A stretch of 37,972 nucleotides of DNA from CADEFF01 sp964569315 (GTDB taxonomy: Bacteria > Pseudomonadota > Alphaproteobacteria > Dongiales > Dongiaceae). The stretch spans positions 1 to 37,972 of the forward strand of contig CAZMUZ010000025.1 of NCBI GenBank assembly GCA_964569315.1, read 5' to 3'. The position numbers and the translations under genes were made by a program. The notes beneath the pieces were generated by a model that made no database searches, was not told where the DNA came from, and worked only from the letters and a program-made list of their open reading frames with translations. Within the stretch, counting starts at the first letter, position 1. Each line of letters starts with the position of its first letter. Positions 26,206 through 35,229 of the stretch are shown one piece after another.

Positions 26206-26761
26206 TCCGATAGTCCGGCGGCGCGCCCGCGCCGCCTCTTCACCTGACATCTTTTTCGCCCGGGTCGGGCCCGGCCTCTGCCGCCATCTATGCGGAACCG
26301 GAGGCCGTTTACGTTCGTTAAGTTTCCGACCCAGCCGGGGGGTTCAGGAGGAGTTTCAGGATTTGCCGATGAGCCCGTCCGCCAGCTTCGTGATCGGGAT
26401 GACGGATCGCCGGCACCGGCAGTCATGCGGTTTGCGCATGGGTTTATGTGGAAATGGCGCGGGCTTTATTTCCCGGGCTTGCCCAAATTTCGCCCGAAAT
26501 CAGTGCCATCTAGTTAGGCGCTGGGACATTACGACAGCGATCAAGGGAGATCAGAACCGACCGCGGCAAGGTGCGTGGTTGATGGCCGGGCGAAAAGCTT
26601 TCCGGCGCTGGTCTCGACTTCCCAAAAGGATGAAGTCCGTCGCGCGCGGCACCTCGCCGCGCGCCGGTCGTGACCTGCGCGTCTCCGCCTGAAGCCATCG
26701 ACATCGCAACGGAAGAACGGCCTCGGCGGCTCGGTTCCAAGGGAAGGCACGACCGGCTCAA
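26206..26761. other. Long leader region before the glucan genes
   Basis: This 556-bp gap contains a hairpin after the methyltransferase gene (26217-26236) and a perfect 9-bp stem (GCGCGCGGC at 26642-26650 with GCCGCGCGC at 26656-26664) about 100 bp before the GH17-GT2 start. Short frames in it (for example 26290-26517) do not look coding. The middle part is less GC-rich than the surrounding genes, as expected for regulatory DNA. Confidence 0.5.
26217..26236 (+). terminator. Hairpin terminator after the MttB-family gene
   Basis: GGCGGCGC (26217-26224) and GCGCCGCC (26229-26236) form a perfect 8-bp stem with a 4-nt loop, 11 bp past the stop codon. TCTT follows immediately and a T5 run lies 16 bp further on. 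A plausible transcription end. Confidence 0.5.
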
Positions 26762-29377
26762 ATGCGCGCATCAGATCTGATCATCGGCGTTTTCACCGCG
26801 ACGCTCTTCGCCGGCGTCTGGAGCCTCGGCAACCAGCCGGTGGAGATGAACACCTGGACCGAGCCGCTCCGCGGCATGTCCTTCGCTCCCTATCGGCCGG
26901 ACGCCAATCCGATGTCGGGGAAGGACCCGACGCCGGCGCAGATTGCCGATGACCTCAAGGTCGTCACCGGCAGCACGCGGTCCGTCCGCACCTACACGAC
27001 CGCCGGCGTGATGGCCGAAGTGCCGCGGCTCGCCTGGGCGAACGGTCTGACCGTGACGGCCGGCGCCTGGATCGGGCCGGTGCCCGAGGAGAATCGGCGC
27101 GAGGTCGCCGGGCTCATCGACATGACCCGGCGCAACGGCAACATCACGCAGCTCATCGTCGGCAACGAAGCCGTGCTGCGCGGCGACATCACCGTGCCGG
27201 AGCTGACGCAGTATCTGCGCGACGTGAGACGCGCGACGCCGCTTCCCGTGAGCACCGCCGAGCCCTGGCATGTCTGGCTCGATCATCCCGAGCTTGCGCA
27301 GGAGGTCGATTTCCTCGCCGTGCACATCCTTCCTTTCTGGGAAGGCGTCTCGATCGACAACGCGGTCGATTTCGTGCTGGAGCGCTATCACGAGCTGAAG
27401 CTCCGCTTCCCGAAGAAGCGCATCGTGATCACCGAGGTCGGCTGGCCGAGCCAGGGCCTTACGCGAAAGGACGCGGTCGCCTCGCCCACCAACCAGGGCC
27501 TCTTCCTGCGGCGCTTTCTGCAGGCGGCGCGGACGGAAGGGCTCGACTATTTCGTGATCGAAGCCTTCGACCAGCCCTGGAAGGCGGAGGTCGAAGGCGG
27601 CGTCGGCGCCTATTGGGGCATTTTCGACGCGGATCGTCACCATAAGGCGGCGCTGACCGGCATCCTGGTCGATCGGCCGGATTGGCCGTGGCTCTCGCTC
27701 GCCACCCTCGCCATCGGCTTCCCCTTCGTGATCTGGCTGCTGCGCCGCGAGGAAAGCCTCCGCCGCGGCGGGCAGCTCACCCTTGCCTTCATCGGCCAGG
27801 CCGTGGTCACCGCCGGCGTCTGGATCTATGCCGGCTACGACGAGCGCTACCTGACCTCAATGGATATCTGGGTGCTCGCCATCATCGGCCCGGCGACGCT
27901 CCTTCTCATGGGCATCTTCGTCACCGAAGGCATCGAGCTCGCCCACTGCCTGTGGCGCGGCGGCAGCCGTCGCCGGCTGGCGCCGCCGGCCGAAGCCGGG
28001 GCCATGCCCCTGCCGAAGATCTCCGTGCATGTCCCCTGCCGCAACGAGCCGGCCGCGATGATGGCGGAGACGCTGCGCGCGCTCGATCGGCTGGATTATC
28101 CCGACTACGAAGTGCTGGTCATCGACAACAACACGACCGATCCGCTGCTCTGGCGGCCGATCGAGGCGCTCTGCAAGGAGCTCGGCCCGAAATTCCGCTT
28201 CTTCCATCTGGAGAACTGGCCGGGCTTCAAGGCCGGCGCGCTCAATTTCGGCCTGCGCGAAACCCATCCGGACGCGACCGTCATCGCGACCATCGACAGC
28301 GACTACGTGGTCCGGCCGGAATGGCTCAAGGAGCTCGCCGGCCATTTCGTCGACCCGACGGTGGCGCTCGTCCAGGCGCCGCAGGATTACCGCGACGGGC
28401 AGGACGACATCTTCAAGCGGCTCTGCTTCTGGGAATATGCCGGCTTCTTCCATCTCGGCATGAAGACCCGCGACGAGCAGAACGCGATCATCCAGCACGG
28501 CACCATGGCGCTCATCCGCCGCAGCGCCCTCGAGGCCGTCGGCGGCTGGGGCGAATGGTGCATCACCGAGGATGCGGAGCTCGGCCTCCGGCTCTTCGAA
28601 GGCGGCTACCAGGCGATCTATACCGAGAAGAGCTACGGCCGCGGCCTGATGCCGGACAGCTTCGACGCCTATCGCAAGCAGCGCTTCCGCTGGGCCTATG
28701 GCGCCATGCAGATCCTGAAGGCGCATTGGCGCGAGTTGCTGCCTTTCGGCAAGCGCAAGCTCACCGTGGCGCAACGCTACCAGTTCATCGCCGGCTGGCT
28801 GCCCTGGTTCGCCGACGCGCTGCAGCTCTTCTTCGTGGCGCTGGCGATCGTCTGGACCGCCGGCATGGTGCTGCTGCCCCGCTATGTCGAGCCGCCGTTG
28901 ACGCTCTTCCTCATCATCACGTTGAGCCTGTTCGGGTTCAAGGTCGGCAAGTCGCTCTGGCTCTATATCCGCCGCGTGCCCTGCAAGTTCCGGGATTGCT
29001 TCGGCGCCGCGCTCGCCGGGCTCGCCTTGAGCTACACAGTCGCCCGCGCGGTATGGCAGGGTATGTTCACCAGCAACCTGCCCTTCTTCAGGACGCCGAA
29101 ATGCGAGAACCAGCCGGCCTTGATCCGCGCCCTCATGGAAGTGCGCGTCGAAGCCGTGCTCGCGCTGCTGCTGATCGGCGCGGCGATCCTCATCGCCTTG
29201 ACCCGCGGCATGATCGAGCCGGCGGCCCGTATCTGGGCGGTCCTGCTCTGCGTGCAGGCGCTGCCCTTCGTGGCGGCGCTGGTCATGTCGCTGCTGAACG
29301 CCCTGCCGACGACCAGGCGGCAGGATACCGGCGGGCTCGCTCTCGCGCCCGCCCCGGCGGTGCAGCCCGCCGAGTGA
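26762..29377 (+). CDS. GH17-GT2 fusion, NdvB-like beta-glucan synthase
   Basis: An 871-aa membrane protein joining two enzymes. After an N-terminal signal-anchor, residues about 35-295 are a GH17 domain with acid/base Glu136 (VGNEAVL) and nucleophile Glu225 (ITEVGWP), which in this family can transfer beta-1,3-glucan chains. Two transmembrane regions (about 308-327, 338-395) lead to a family-2 processive glycosyltransferase (about 418-660) with DxD Asp512/Asp514 (TIDSDYV), TED at 602-604 and QRFRW at 640-644, then more membrane helices to the C-terminus. The GH17 would be periplasmic and the GT2 cytoplasmic, using UDP-glucose. Bradyrhizobium NdvB carries the same two domains in the opposite order. 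The product may be a cyclic or linear beta-1,3/1,6-glucan. The next gene starts 48 bp downstream. Confidence 0.88.
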   Translation: MRASDLIIGVFTATLFAGVWSLGNQPVEMNTWTEPLRGMSFAPYRPDANPMSGKDPTPAQIADDLKVVTGSTRSVRTYTTAGVMAEVPRLAWANGLTVTAGAWIGPVPEENRREVAGLIDMTRRNGNITQLIVGNEAVLRGDITVPELTQYLRDVRRATPLPVSTAEPWHVWLDHPELAQEVDFLAVHILPFWEGVSIDNAVDFVLERYHELKLRFPKKRIVITEVGWPSQGLTRKDAVASPTNQGLFLRRFLQAARTEGLDYFVIEAFDQPWKAEVEGGVGAYWGIFDADRHHKAALTGILVDRPDWPWLSLATLAIGFPFVIWLLRREESLRRGGQLTLAFIGQAVVTAGVWIYAGYDERYLTSMDIWVLAIIGPATLLLMGIFVTEGIELAHCLWRGGSRRRLAPPAEAGAMPLPKISVHVPCRNEPAAMMAETLRALDRLDYPDYEVLVIDNNTTDPLLWRPIEALCKELGPKFRFFHLENWPGFKAGALNFGLRETHPDATVIATIDSDYVVRPEWLKELAGHFVDPTVALVQAPQDYRDGQDDIFKRLCFWEYAGFFHLGMKTRDEQNAIIQHGTMALIRRSALEAVGGWGEWCITEDAELGLRLFEGGYQAIYTEKSYGRGLMPDSFDAYRKQRFRWAYGAMQILKAHWRELLPFGKRKLTVAQRYQFIAGWLPWFADALQLFFVALAIVWTAGMVLLPRYVEPPLTLFLIITLSLFGFKVGKSLWLYIRRVPCKFRDCFGAALAGLALSYTVARAVWQGMFTSNLPFFRTPKCENQPALIRALMEVRVEAVLALLLIGAAILIALTRGMIEPAARIWAVLLCVQALPFVAALVMSLLNALPTTRRQDTGGLALAPAPAVQPAE

Positions 29378-29425
29378 TCCCGTCGCGGCCGCGGGCCGAA
29401 GATGCAACGAAGGGCCGGTGGCGCC

Positions 29426-31075
29426 ATGCGGCGTGACCGGCTCTTCGGCTTTCTCGCGCTCGTCGCCGCGCTAACCCTGACCTATGGCGTCTGGTGGGAG
29501 ATCGGCCGGCCGCAGGCGGTCGTCGATGCGCCCGCCGGCCCGATCGATTGCGTTTCCTACACGCCCTTCCGCGATGCGGAAACGCCGTTCGACCCGACGC
29601 TCGTCGTGCCGCCCGAGCGCATCGAGGCCGACCTGGCCGCCCTCAAGCCGGTCACCGACTGCGTGCGCACCTACGCCACGAACCAGGGCCTCGCCGCCGT
29701 CCCGGAGATCGCCGGGCGGCTCGGCATGGAGGTGCTGCTCGGCGTCTGGATCGGCGGCGAGCCGCCGGCGAACCGTCTCCAGGTCGATGCGGCGATTCAT
29801 CTGGCCAAAACCTATCCCGAGGCCGTGCGGGCCATCATCGTCGGCAACGAGGTTCTGCTTCGGGGCGAGCAGACGCCGGAGACGCTGGCCGCCCTGATGC
29901 ACGAGGTGCGGGCCGCGACCGGCAAGCCCGTGACCTATGCGGATGTCTGGGAATTCTGGCTGCGCGCCCCGCAGAGCCTTGCCGAGGCGGCCGATTTCAT
30001 CACGATCCATGTGCTGCCCTACTGGGAAGACCATCCGGTCGCCGCCTCGAACGGCGTGCCGCATCTGGAGGCGGTGCTGCGCGAGGTCGAGACGAAGTTC
30101 GGCCACAAGCCGATCCTGCTCGGCGAGACCGGCTGGCCCAGCGCAGGGCGCGAGCGCGACGGTGCAATCCCGGGACGGCTCGAGCAGGCGAATTATCTCC
30201 GCCAGTTCCTCGTCTATGCGCATGAGCGCGGCCTCGACTACAACCTGATCGAGGCCTTCGACCAGCCATGGAAGCGGGCGCTCGAAGGCACGGTCGGCGG
30301 GCACTGGGGTATTTTCGACGGCGACCGGCAGCCGAAGCTGCCGCTGCAGGGGCCGGTCAGCGACGACCCCCACTGGCGGCTCGAGTTTCTCGCCGCCGCC
30401 GGGATCGCGCTCCTGCTCCTCGGTGCCGTGGCGCCATCGCTGCGCCGCGCCTCGGGTTGGCGGCTGTGGCTCGCAGGGCCGATGGCGGCGGCGAGCGGCA
30501 CGCTGCTCACGCTCCAGGCCGCCCATTCCGCGCTCGCGGTGCGGAACCCGGGCGAAGCGGCTGTGGAGATCTTCCTCTTCCTCCTGATAGCCGCCATCGC
30601 CCGGGAGCTGCTGCGCCGGCTGCTGCATCCGGAAGCGGATCTTCCCGTCGCGGCGGCGGAACTCGTCGCCGCCCTGCCGCGCTTCGGCTGGAAGCTGCGC
30701 GACCCCGGCACGCGCCTCGCCTTGCTGCAGCTCGTCGCGGTGATGGGCGCGCTCAGCGTCAACCTTGCCCTGCTGTTCGACCCGCGCTATCGCGATTTCC
30801 CGATCGCGGCCCTCGCCCTTCCGGCCTTCGGATTCGCCCTCCGGGCGATCGCACGGCGCGAGTTCCTGCAATCGGCCCCCGGTCGTCGGGAGGAGGCGAT
30901 CTTCGCCGCCCTGCTGGCGTTCTCGTCGGCGATCGTAGCCGCACGCGAGGGACCGGAGAATCTCGCGGCCCTCTGTTTCGCCGGCGTTTCGCTTCTGCTG
31001 GCGCTGCCCTGGCTCGGCGCCTGGCGCTACGTCTCGCGGCCGATGCCGGTCGCGCTCAGCGCCGCAGCAGGCTGA
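29426..31075 (+). CDS. Membrane GH17 protein, NdvC-like beta-(1,6)-glucan synthase
   Basis: A 549-aa protein with an N-terminal membrane anchor (about 7-25), a periplasmic GH17 domain (about 38-310) and a C-terminal part with eight or so hydrophobic helices. GH17 catalytic residues are present: Glu142 (VGNEVLL) and Glu234 (GETGWPS); EAFDQPWKRALEG is also shared with the preceding gene. Size and layout match proteins annotated as beta-(1-6)-glucan synthase (NdvC of Bradyrhizobium), thought to add 1,6 links to beta-1,3-glucan. It is co-oriented with, and 48 bp behind, the GH17-GT2 gene, so the two form one synthesis unit. An ATG at 29402 is possible; 29426 has GAAGGG upstream. Its 3' end overlaps the convergent small membrane protein gene by 20 bp. 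Confidence 0.85.
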   Translation: MRRDRLFGFLALVAALTLTYGVWWEIGRPQAVVDAPAGPIDCVSYTPFRDAETPFDPTLVVPPERIEADLAALKPVTDCVRTYATNQGLAAVPEIAGRLGMEVLLGVWIGGEPPANRLQVDAAIHLAKTYPEAVRAIIVGNEVLLRGEQTPETLAALMHEVRAATGKPVTYADVWEFWLRAPQSLAEAADFITIHVLPYWEDHPVAASNGVPHLEAVLREVETKFGHKPILLGETGWPSAGRERDGAIPGRLEQANYLRQFLVYAHERGLDYNLIEAFDQPWKRALEGTVGGHWGIFDGDRQPKLPLQGPVSDDPHWRLEFLAAAGIALLLLGAVAPSLRRASGWRLWLAGPMAAASGTLLTLQAAHSALAVRNPGEAAVEIFLFLLIAAIARELLRRLLHPEADLPVAAAELVAALPRFGWKLRDPGTRLALLQLVAVMGALSVNLALLFDPRYRDFPIAALALPAFGFALRAIARREFLQSAPGRREEAIFAALLAFSSAIVAAREGPENLAALCFAGVSLLLALPWLGAWRYVSRPMPVALSAAAG

Positions 31076-31427
31076 GCAGTCCCAGCAGAAATCCGACCGA
31101 CGCCAGCCCGGCATTGTAGAGCACGAGCCCGACGAGGCCGAACCCGACCGCGAGCCCGGCCGCTACGGGCCAGCGCCGCAACAGGGCGAGAGCGCCGAAG
31201 CCGAGCGCCCCGATCCCCCAGAGATCGGCGAGGGAACCGCGCACCACCAGCTCCCGCGGGCCGCACCACCAGGGCGCATTCTCGAGGCAGAGAATACCGA
31301 TGCCGCGCGGCTCGATGAGGAAGAACCGGATCGCCAGGCTCGCCGCCAGCAGCGCCGCCGCCGCCCCGATCCAGATATAGCGGCCGCGGCGCGAACGCCG
31401 CCCTGCCGCCGGAACCGGCATCGTCAT
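31056..31427 (-). CDS. Small integral membrane protein of unknown function
   Basis: A 123-aa protein with an Arg-rich N-terminus and three likely transmembrane segments (about 18-38, 68-84 and 87-118). A short loop carries Cys residues in ILCLENAPWWCGPRE, which may lie in the periplasm. I do not recognise a family. It starts 7 bp after the pssA stop on the same strand, so it is probably translated from the psd-pssA message, which suggests a role close to phospholipid synthesis or envelope assembly. The start is uncertain: ATGs at 31427 and 31421 are both possible, and neither has a strong ribosome site. The gene end overlaps the convergent GH17 gene. Confidence 0.6.
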   Translation of the reverse strand: MTMPVPAAGRRSRRGRYIWIGAAAALLAASLAIRFFLIEPRGIGILCLENAPWWCGPRELVVRGSLADLWGIGALGFGALALLRRWPVAAGLAVGFGLVGLVLYNAGLASVGFLLGLLSLLRR

Positions 31428-31434
31428 CGGAGCG

Positions 31435-32247
31435 TCAATGCCGCGGCGGCAACAGGTCTTCGGGCTCCTCGAGCGCCGCCTCGGCGATCGGCGGCGGCAT
31501 CGTGCCCGCGAGGCGGCGATAGGAGAAGTAGCTCGCCGGCAGCGAGGCGAGATAGAGCAAGCCGACCGCAATCAGCGTGTTCCAGGTGCTGCTGACGAGA
31601 AATGCCGCGAAGGCGCCGATTCCGATCAGCGTCGGCAGCACGAGATGATGCGCGACCTTGATGCGCTTGAAGGAATAGGTCGGAAAGCGGCTGATCATCA
31701 GCAGCGCGACGACTACCGCAACCGAGCCCACGACCCAGGTCTGGCCGAAGAAATCGCGGCCGAACTCGAAGCTCGCGATCATCGGCAGCAGCACCAGCCC
31801 TCCCCCCGCCGGCGCCGGCACGCCCATGAAGTAGCGGCTGGTCCAGGCCGGCAGGTCCGCGTTGTCGAGCTTGGTGTTGAAGCGCGCGAGCCTGAGGCCG
31901 CAGCAGATGCAGAACAGCAGAACCGCCGCCCAGCCGAGCGAGCCCGCCTGCTCGAGATTCCAGAAATAGAGGAGCATGGCCGGCGCCACGCCGAAGCTCA
32001 CGAAATCGGCGAGCGAGTCGAGCTCCGCGCCGAACTTGCTCGTGCTGTCGAGCAACCGCGCGATGCGGCCGTCGAGCCCGTCGAGCACCGCGGCGATGAC
32101 GATCGCGATCACCGCCGCCTCCCAGCGCCCCAGCAGCCCGAAGCGAATGCTGGTAAGGCCGGCGCAGAGCGCCAGCAAGGTCAGGATGTTCGGGATCAGC
32201 CGGTTGAAGGACTGGTCGCGCAGCCGCGCGACGCTCGGTTTCCGCAT
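31435..32247 (-). CDS. pssA: CDP-diacylglycerol-serine O-phosphatidyltransferase
   Basis: This inner-membrane enzyme makes phosphatidylserine from CDP-diacylglycerol and L-serine, the first step to phosphatidylethanolamine. The 270-aa protein carries the CDP-alcohol phosphotransferase motif DGxxAR-x8-G-x3-D-x3-D as DGRIARLLDSTSKFG then AELDSLAD (about residues 58-80), with all acidic residues intact, and about eight hydrophobic helices. It is the membrane-bound subclass II type, not the E. coli PLD-type. Its ATG at 32247 shares one base with the psd stop (TGATG), so the two are translationally coupled. The small membrane gene follows 7 bp after. Confidence 0.95.
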   Translation of the reverse strand: MRKPSVARLRDQSFNRLIPNILTLLALCAGLTSIRFGLLGRWEAAVIAIVIAAVLDGLDGRIARLLDSTSKFGAELDSLADFVSFGVAPAMLLYFWNLEQAGSLGWAAVLLFCICCGLRLARFNTKLDNADLPAWTSRYFMGVPAPAGGGLVLLPMIASFEFGRDFFGQTWVVGSVAVVVALLMISRFPTYSFKRIKVAHHLVLPTLIGIGAFAAFLVSSTWNTLIAVGLLYLASLPASYFSYRRLAGTMPPPIAEAALEEPEDLLPPRH

Positions 32248-32975
32248 CAGCGCCTCTCCCCTCGCCGCATCGGTTCGCCGCCATGCATGTCGGCGATCAC
32301 CGTCTCGCCCGCGACGGCGCGCTGGCCCGGCGACACCAGCGGCGCCACGCCTTCCGGCAGATAGACATCCACCCGGCTGCCGAACCGGATGAGGCCGAAA
32401 CGCTCGCCGGCGCGGACCGACTGTCCGACGGCGATATCGCAACGGATGCGCCGCGCGACAAGCCCTGCGATCTGCACGGTTACGAACTCGTGCCCTTCGG
32501 CGGTGCGCAGCAGCATCGATTGCCGCTCGTTGTCCTCGCTCGCCTTGTCGAGCGAGGCATTGAGGAATTTACCGGGCCGGTAATGCAGAGCCGACACCGT
32601 AGCATCGATCGGCACCCGGTTCACATGGACGTCGAACACGTTCATGAACACGCTGACCCGCATCAGCGGCAAAGCGGGCAGGCCGAGCTCCGACGGCGGC
32701 AAGGCCGGCTCGACCGCCTGCACGACGCCGTCGGCCGAGCTGACGACGAGGCCGCTCCGCACCGGGGTCACCCGCGGCGGATCGCGAAAGAAATAGAGGC
32801 ACCAGAGCGTGGCGACCAGGCCGAGCAGCCCGAGCGGCATCCACAGCCACCAGAGCAGCAGCGTCGCGACCGCGAAGATCGCGGCGAAGCGCCAGCCTTC
32901 GCGATGGATCGGAACCAGAATGCTGTCGAGCAAGCCGAGGGGCCCGTTGCTGATGATCGTGTCGCGTCCCGCCAC
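32247..32975 (-). CDS. psd: Phosphatidylserine decarboxylase, short form
   Basis: This enzyme removes CO2 from phosphatidylserine to give phosphatidylethanolamine, using a pyruvoyl group formed by self-cleavage. The 242-aa product is the short archaeal/alphaproteobacterial PSD-A type. It has a hydrophobic N-terminus (about 28-60), the VFMNVFDVHVNR block with active-site His, and the cleavage site Gly-Ser in IRFGSRVDVYLP near residue 200, so Ser would become the pyruvoyl of the alpha chain. It begins with GTG at 32975, preceded by GGGAG about 6 bp upstream; no in-frame ATG gives a full-length protein. It is the first gene of psd-pssA-small membrane protein. Confidence 0.95.
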   Translation of the reverse strand: MAGRDTIISNGPLGLLDSILVPIHREGWRFAAIFAVATLLLWWLWMPLGLLGLVATLWCLYFFRDPPRVTPVRSGLVVSSADGVVQAVEPALPPSELGLPALPLMRVSVFMNVFDVHVNRVPIDATVSALHYRPGKFLNASLDKASEDNERQSMLLRTAEGHEFVTVQIAGLVARRIRCDIAVGQSVRAGERFGLIRFGSRVDVYLPEGVAPLVSPGQRAVAGETVIADMHGGEPMRRGERR

Positions 32976-33142
32976 AGCCGCTCCCGGCTGCCCGCACCCC
33001 TTCCGCGGCCGCGCGCCGGCGCAGCGCCGCGCATGGGGCGAGGGCGGCCATCATAACGACGCGACGGCTCGGGGTTAAGGCCGAGGAACGCTGCAAAATC
33101 CGCGGCTTAGACCGGGTCCGGCGCGAAGCCGCCGGCAAATCC

Positions 33143-34216
33143 CTAATTGCTGGCCGGTGCCGCCGGCGGCAGCGCGAAGACCTGGCCCGGATAGATGAGA
33201 TCGGGATCGGCGATCCGCTCGCGGTTCGCGTCGTAGATGACCGTGAACTGCCAGCCGGATCCGTAAGTCTGGCGCGCCAGGCGCCACAAGCTGTTGCCCG
33301 GCTGCACGACGACGGTGCCGGGTGCCGCCGTGCCGGATGCGGCCGCCTGGGTCGAACCGGCCGCGGCACGGTCGAAGGGCGATTCCACGCGCGCCACCAC
33401 GGCACCGCTCGGCGTCACTTGATCGACCCGGAGCCGGTGCAGGCCGTCGGCGACCGGCGCCTCGGGCGTCAGCGACCAGCGGCCGTCCGGCCCGACCACG
33501 GCACGGCCGATCAGCGCATTGTCGAGATAGACCCGCACCTCGGCGCCGACCGGCGCCCGGCCGCCGATCACCACGCGGCCCTTCTCGTCATAGTCGATGC
33601 TGTCGAGCGCAAGCGCGCCCGATTGCGGCGCCGCACTGTCGGCACCGGCATTGCCGGGCGTCGCGCTCGGCGCCTGCAGCACGACCGATCCCGCGCCCTC
33701 GCGCGGCACGATCATGGTCAGCGCTTCGCCCGTCTCGCTCGCGGTGCGTCCGGCGATGTCGGTGTTCGCCTCGGGCACCACCGCGAGCACAATGTCCTCG
33801 GAGAGGAGCGGTGTGCCGTCCGGCTGCTCGACGCTCAGCGACAGCTCGTGGCTGCCGGGCGCCAGGGGTTCGGTCGGCAGGAACACCCATTCGCCGTTGG
33901 AATTGGCGACCGCCGTGCCGAGCGGCTTGCCGTTGTCGGTGACGGTGACGACGGCGCCCGGCGCCGCACGGCCGGCGATGACGGTCTCGCCGGTGGGCCG
34001 CACCCGCACGATGTCGAAGCTCGGCTTGATCGGTCCCGCGACCGCTTCCGGTTCGGTGGGGGCGCTCGGCTGCTCAGGCGTCGTGGTCGGCGCGACGCCG
34101 GCATCGAGGGCCGGCGGGGCGTCGCCTGCATCCTCGCGCTTGATCGCGAAATTGATCGCAAGCGCGGCAAGAATCACGGCAATGCCGAGTATGGCAATCA
34201 GGACAAGTCGGCTCAC
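33143..34216 (-). CDS. LysM peptidoglycan-binding protein with Ig-like repeats
   Basis: A 357-aa envelope protein anchored by an N-terminal transmembrane helix (about 3-24), followed by a Pro/Thr/Ala-rich linker (about 30-62) and Ig-like beta modules. The first module (about 68-145) starts IVRVRPTGETVIAGRAAPGAVVTV; a second (about 205-275) repeats the pattern as GRVVIGGRAPVGAEVRVYLDN. A C-terminal LysM domain (about 303-350: VVQPGNSLWRLARQTYG ... NPDLIYPGQVFALP-like) should bind peptidoglycan. Such proteins are common and mostly uncharacterised in alphaproteobacteria. GTG start at 34216 with GGGAGG 5 bp upstream. It is transcribed in the same direction as psd, 167 bp before it. Confidence 0.85.
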   Translation of the reverse strand: MSRLVLIAILGIAVILAALAINFAIKREDAGDAPPALDAGVAPTTTPEQPSAPTEPEAVAGPIKPSFDIVRVRPTGETVIAGRAAPGAVVTVTDNGKPLGTAVANSNGEWVFLPTEPLAPGSHELSLSVEQPDGTPLLSEDIVLAVVPEANTDIAGRTASETGEALTMIVPREGAGSVVLQAPSATPGNAGADSAAPQSGALALDSIDYDEKGRVVIGGRAPVGAEVRVYLDNALIGRAVVGPDGRWSLTPEAPVADGLHRLRVDQVTPSGAVVARVESPFDRAAAGSTQAAASGTAAPGTVVVQPGNSLWRLARQTYGSGWQFTVIYDANRERIADPDLIYPGQVFALPPAAPASN

Positions 34217-34311
34217 CGGGCCTCCCGCTGCAGTCGAACGCCGGTGCGGAGCCTATCAGCCCGCGACGGGGCTGTCATGGCGCGGGTTCGCGGCCGGAAG
34301 CGCCCGGATGC

Positions 34312-35229
34312 TCAGGGCTGCGTCGCGCGGGCATCCGGATTCGAGATCGCCGGCAGTGCCAGCAGATACTCCGCGATCGCGGCGCGATCCTCCGGCGTCA
34401 GCCGGCTCGTGCTGTTGCGCACCACCTCCGCCATGGTGCCGCCGACATAGTCGAAATCCGGCAGCGCGCCGTCCCTGAGCACGCGCTCGACCTGGTCACG
34501 ATCCCAGCCGCCGATCCCGGTATCCGGATCGGGCGTGATATTGGGAACTTTGTCCCCGTCGGGGCCGTCCTTCGTGCCGGAGAAGGCCGCATCTTCATCG
34601 AGCCCGCCGAGCATGCCGCGCGGCGTGTGGCATTCCTGGCAATGGCCGAGGGCCTGCACGAGATAGCCGCCGCGATTCCAGGCTTCGCTCTTCGATGCAT
34701 CCGTCGCGAACTCCGCCGGCTCGAAATTGAGCAACCGCCAGACGGCGAGCAGGGCGCGCCAGCCGAACGGAAAGGACAGCTCATGCGGCCTGTTCTCGGC
34801 GACGGCCACCGGCATCGAGAAGATGTAGGCCTTGATGTCGAGCAGATCCTGGTCGGTGGCATGGGTGTAGGAGGTGAAGGGGAACGCCGGATAGTAATAG
34901 CTGCCGTCCGGTGCGATGCCCTGGCGCAATGCCTGCAGGAACTCCCGGTCCGACCAGCCGCCGATTCCGGACTCGGGATCGGCGCTGATGTTGGGGGTAT
35001 AGAAACGTCCGAACGGCGTATCGAGCGCCCGCCCGCCGGCGAGCGGCGCGCCGCCGTTCTTGGTGTCGGTGTGGCAATAGCCGCAGCCCGCAGCGGCGAA
35101 GAGGTAGGCGCCCCGGTCGACCTGTCCGGCCTCCGCGGCCATGGCCCTGCCGGCCAATCCGAAGGCCAGCAGGGCACCGGCGAACGCGGCAAGAATTCGA
35201 CAACCCGGCGTCCCTATGATCGTCGCCAT
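34312..35229 (-). CDS. Di-haem cytochrome c
   Basis: A 305-aa periplasmic electron carrier with a signal peptide (residues about 1-31, cleavage near AMA-AEA). Two haem c motifs are seen: Cys49-x-x-Cys52-His53 (CGYCH) and Cys197-x-x-Cys200-His201 (CQECH), one per half. Repeated blocks (TPNISADPESGIGGWS and PNITPDPDTGIGGWD) show internal duplication of the cytochrome domain. The layout resembles the cytochrome subunits of membrane alcohol, gluconate or sorbose dehydrogenases, but those have three haems, and no dehydrogenase gene is adjacent, so the electron donor is unknown. The ATG at 35229 is preferred for the signal peptide; one at 35259 is possible. Divergent from the LOG-family gene. Confidence 0.9.
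   Translation of the reverse strand: MATIIGTPGCRILAAFAGALLAFGLAGRAMAAEAGQVDRGAYLFAAAGCGYCHTDTKNGGAPLAGGRALDTPFGRFYTPNISADPESGIGGWSDREFLQALRQGIAPDGSYYYPAFPFTSYTHATDQDLLDIKAYIFSMPVAVAENRPHELSFPFGWRALLAVWRLLNFEPAEFATDASKSEAWNRGGYLVQALGHCQECHTPRGMLGGLDEDAAFSGTKDGPDGDKVPNITPDPDTGIGGWDRDQVERVLRDGALPDFDYVGGTMAEVVRNSTSRLTPEDRAAIAEYLLALPAISNPDARATQP

Noticed and set aside
26290..26517. 75-codon frame in the leader of the glucan genes
   Set aside because: No ribosome site, mixed composition, and no recognisable motif.
27682..29436. 584-codon frame overlapping the GT2 half of the fusion
   Set aside because: It is a +1 shadow of the glycosyltransferase with Arg/Ala/Gly-rich, low-complexity composition.
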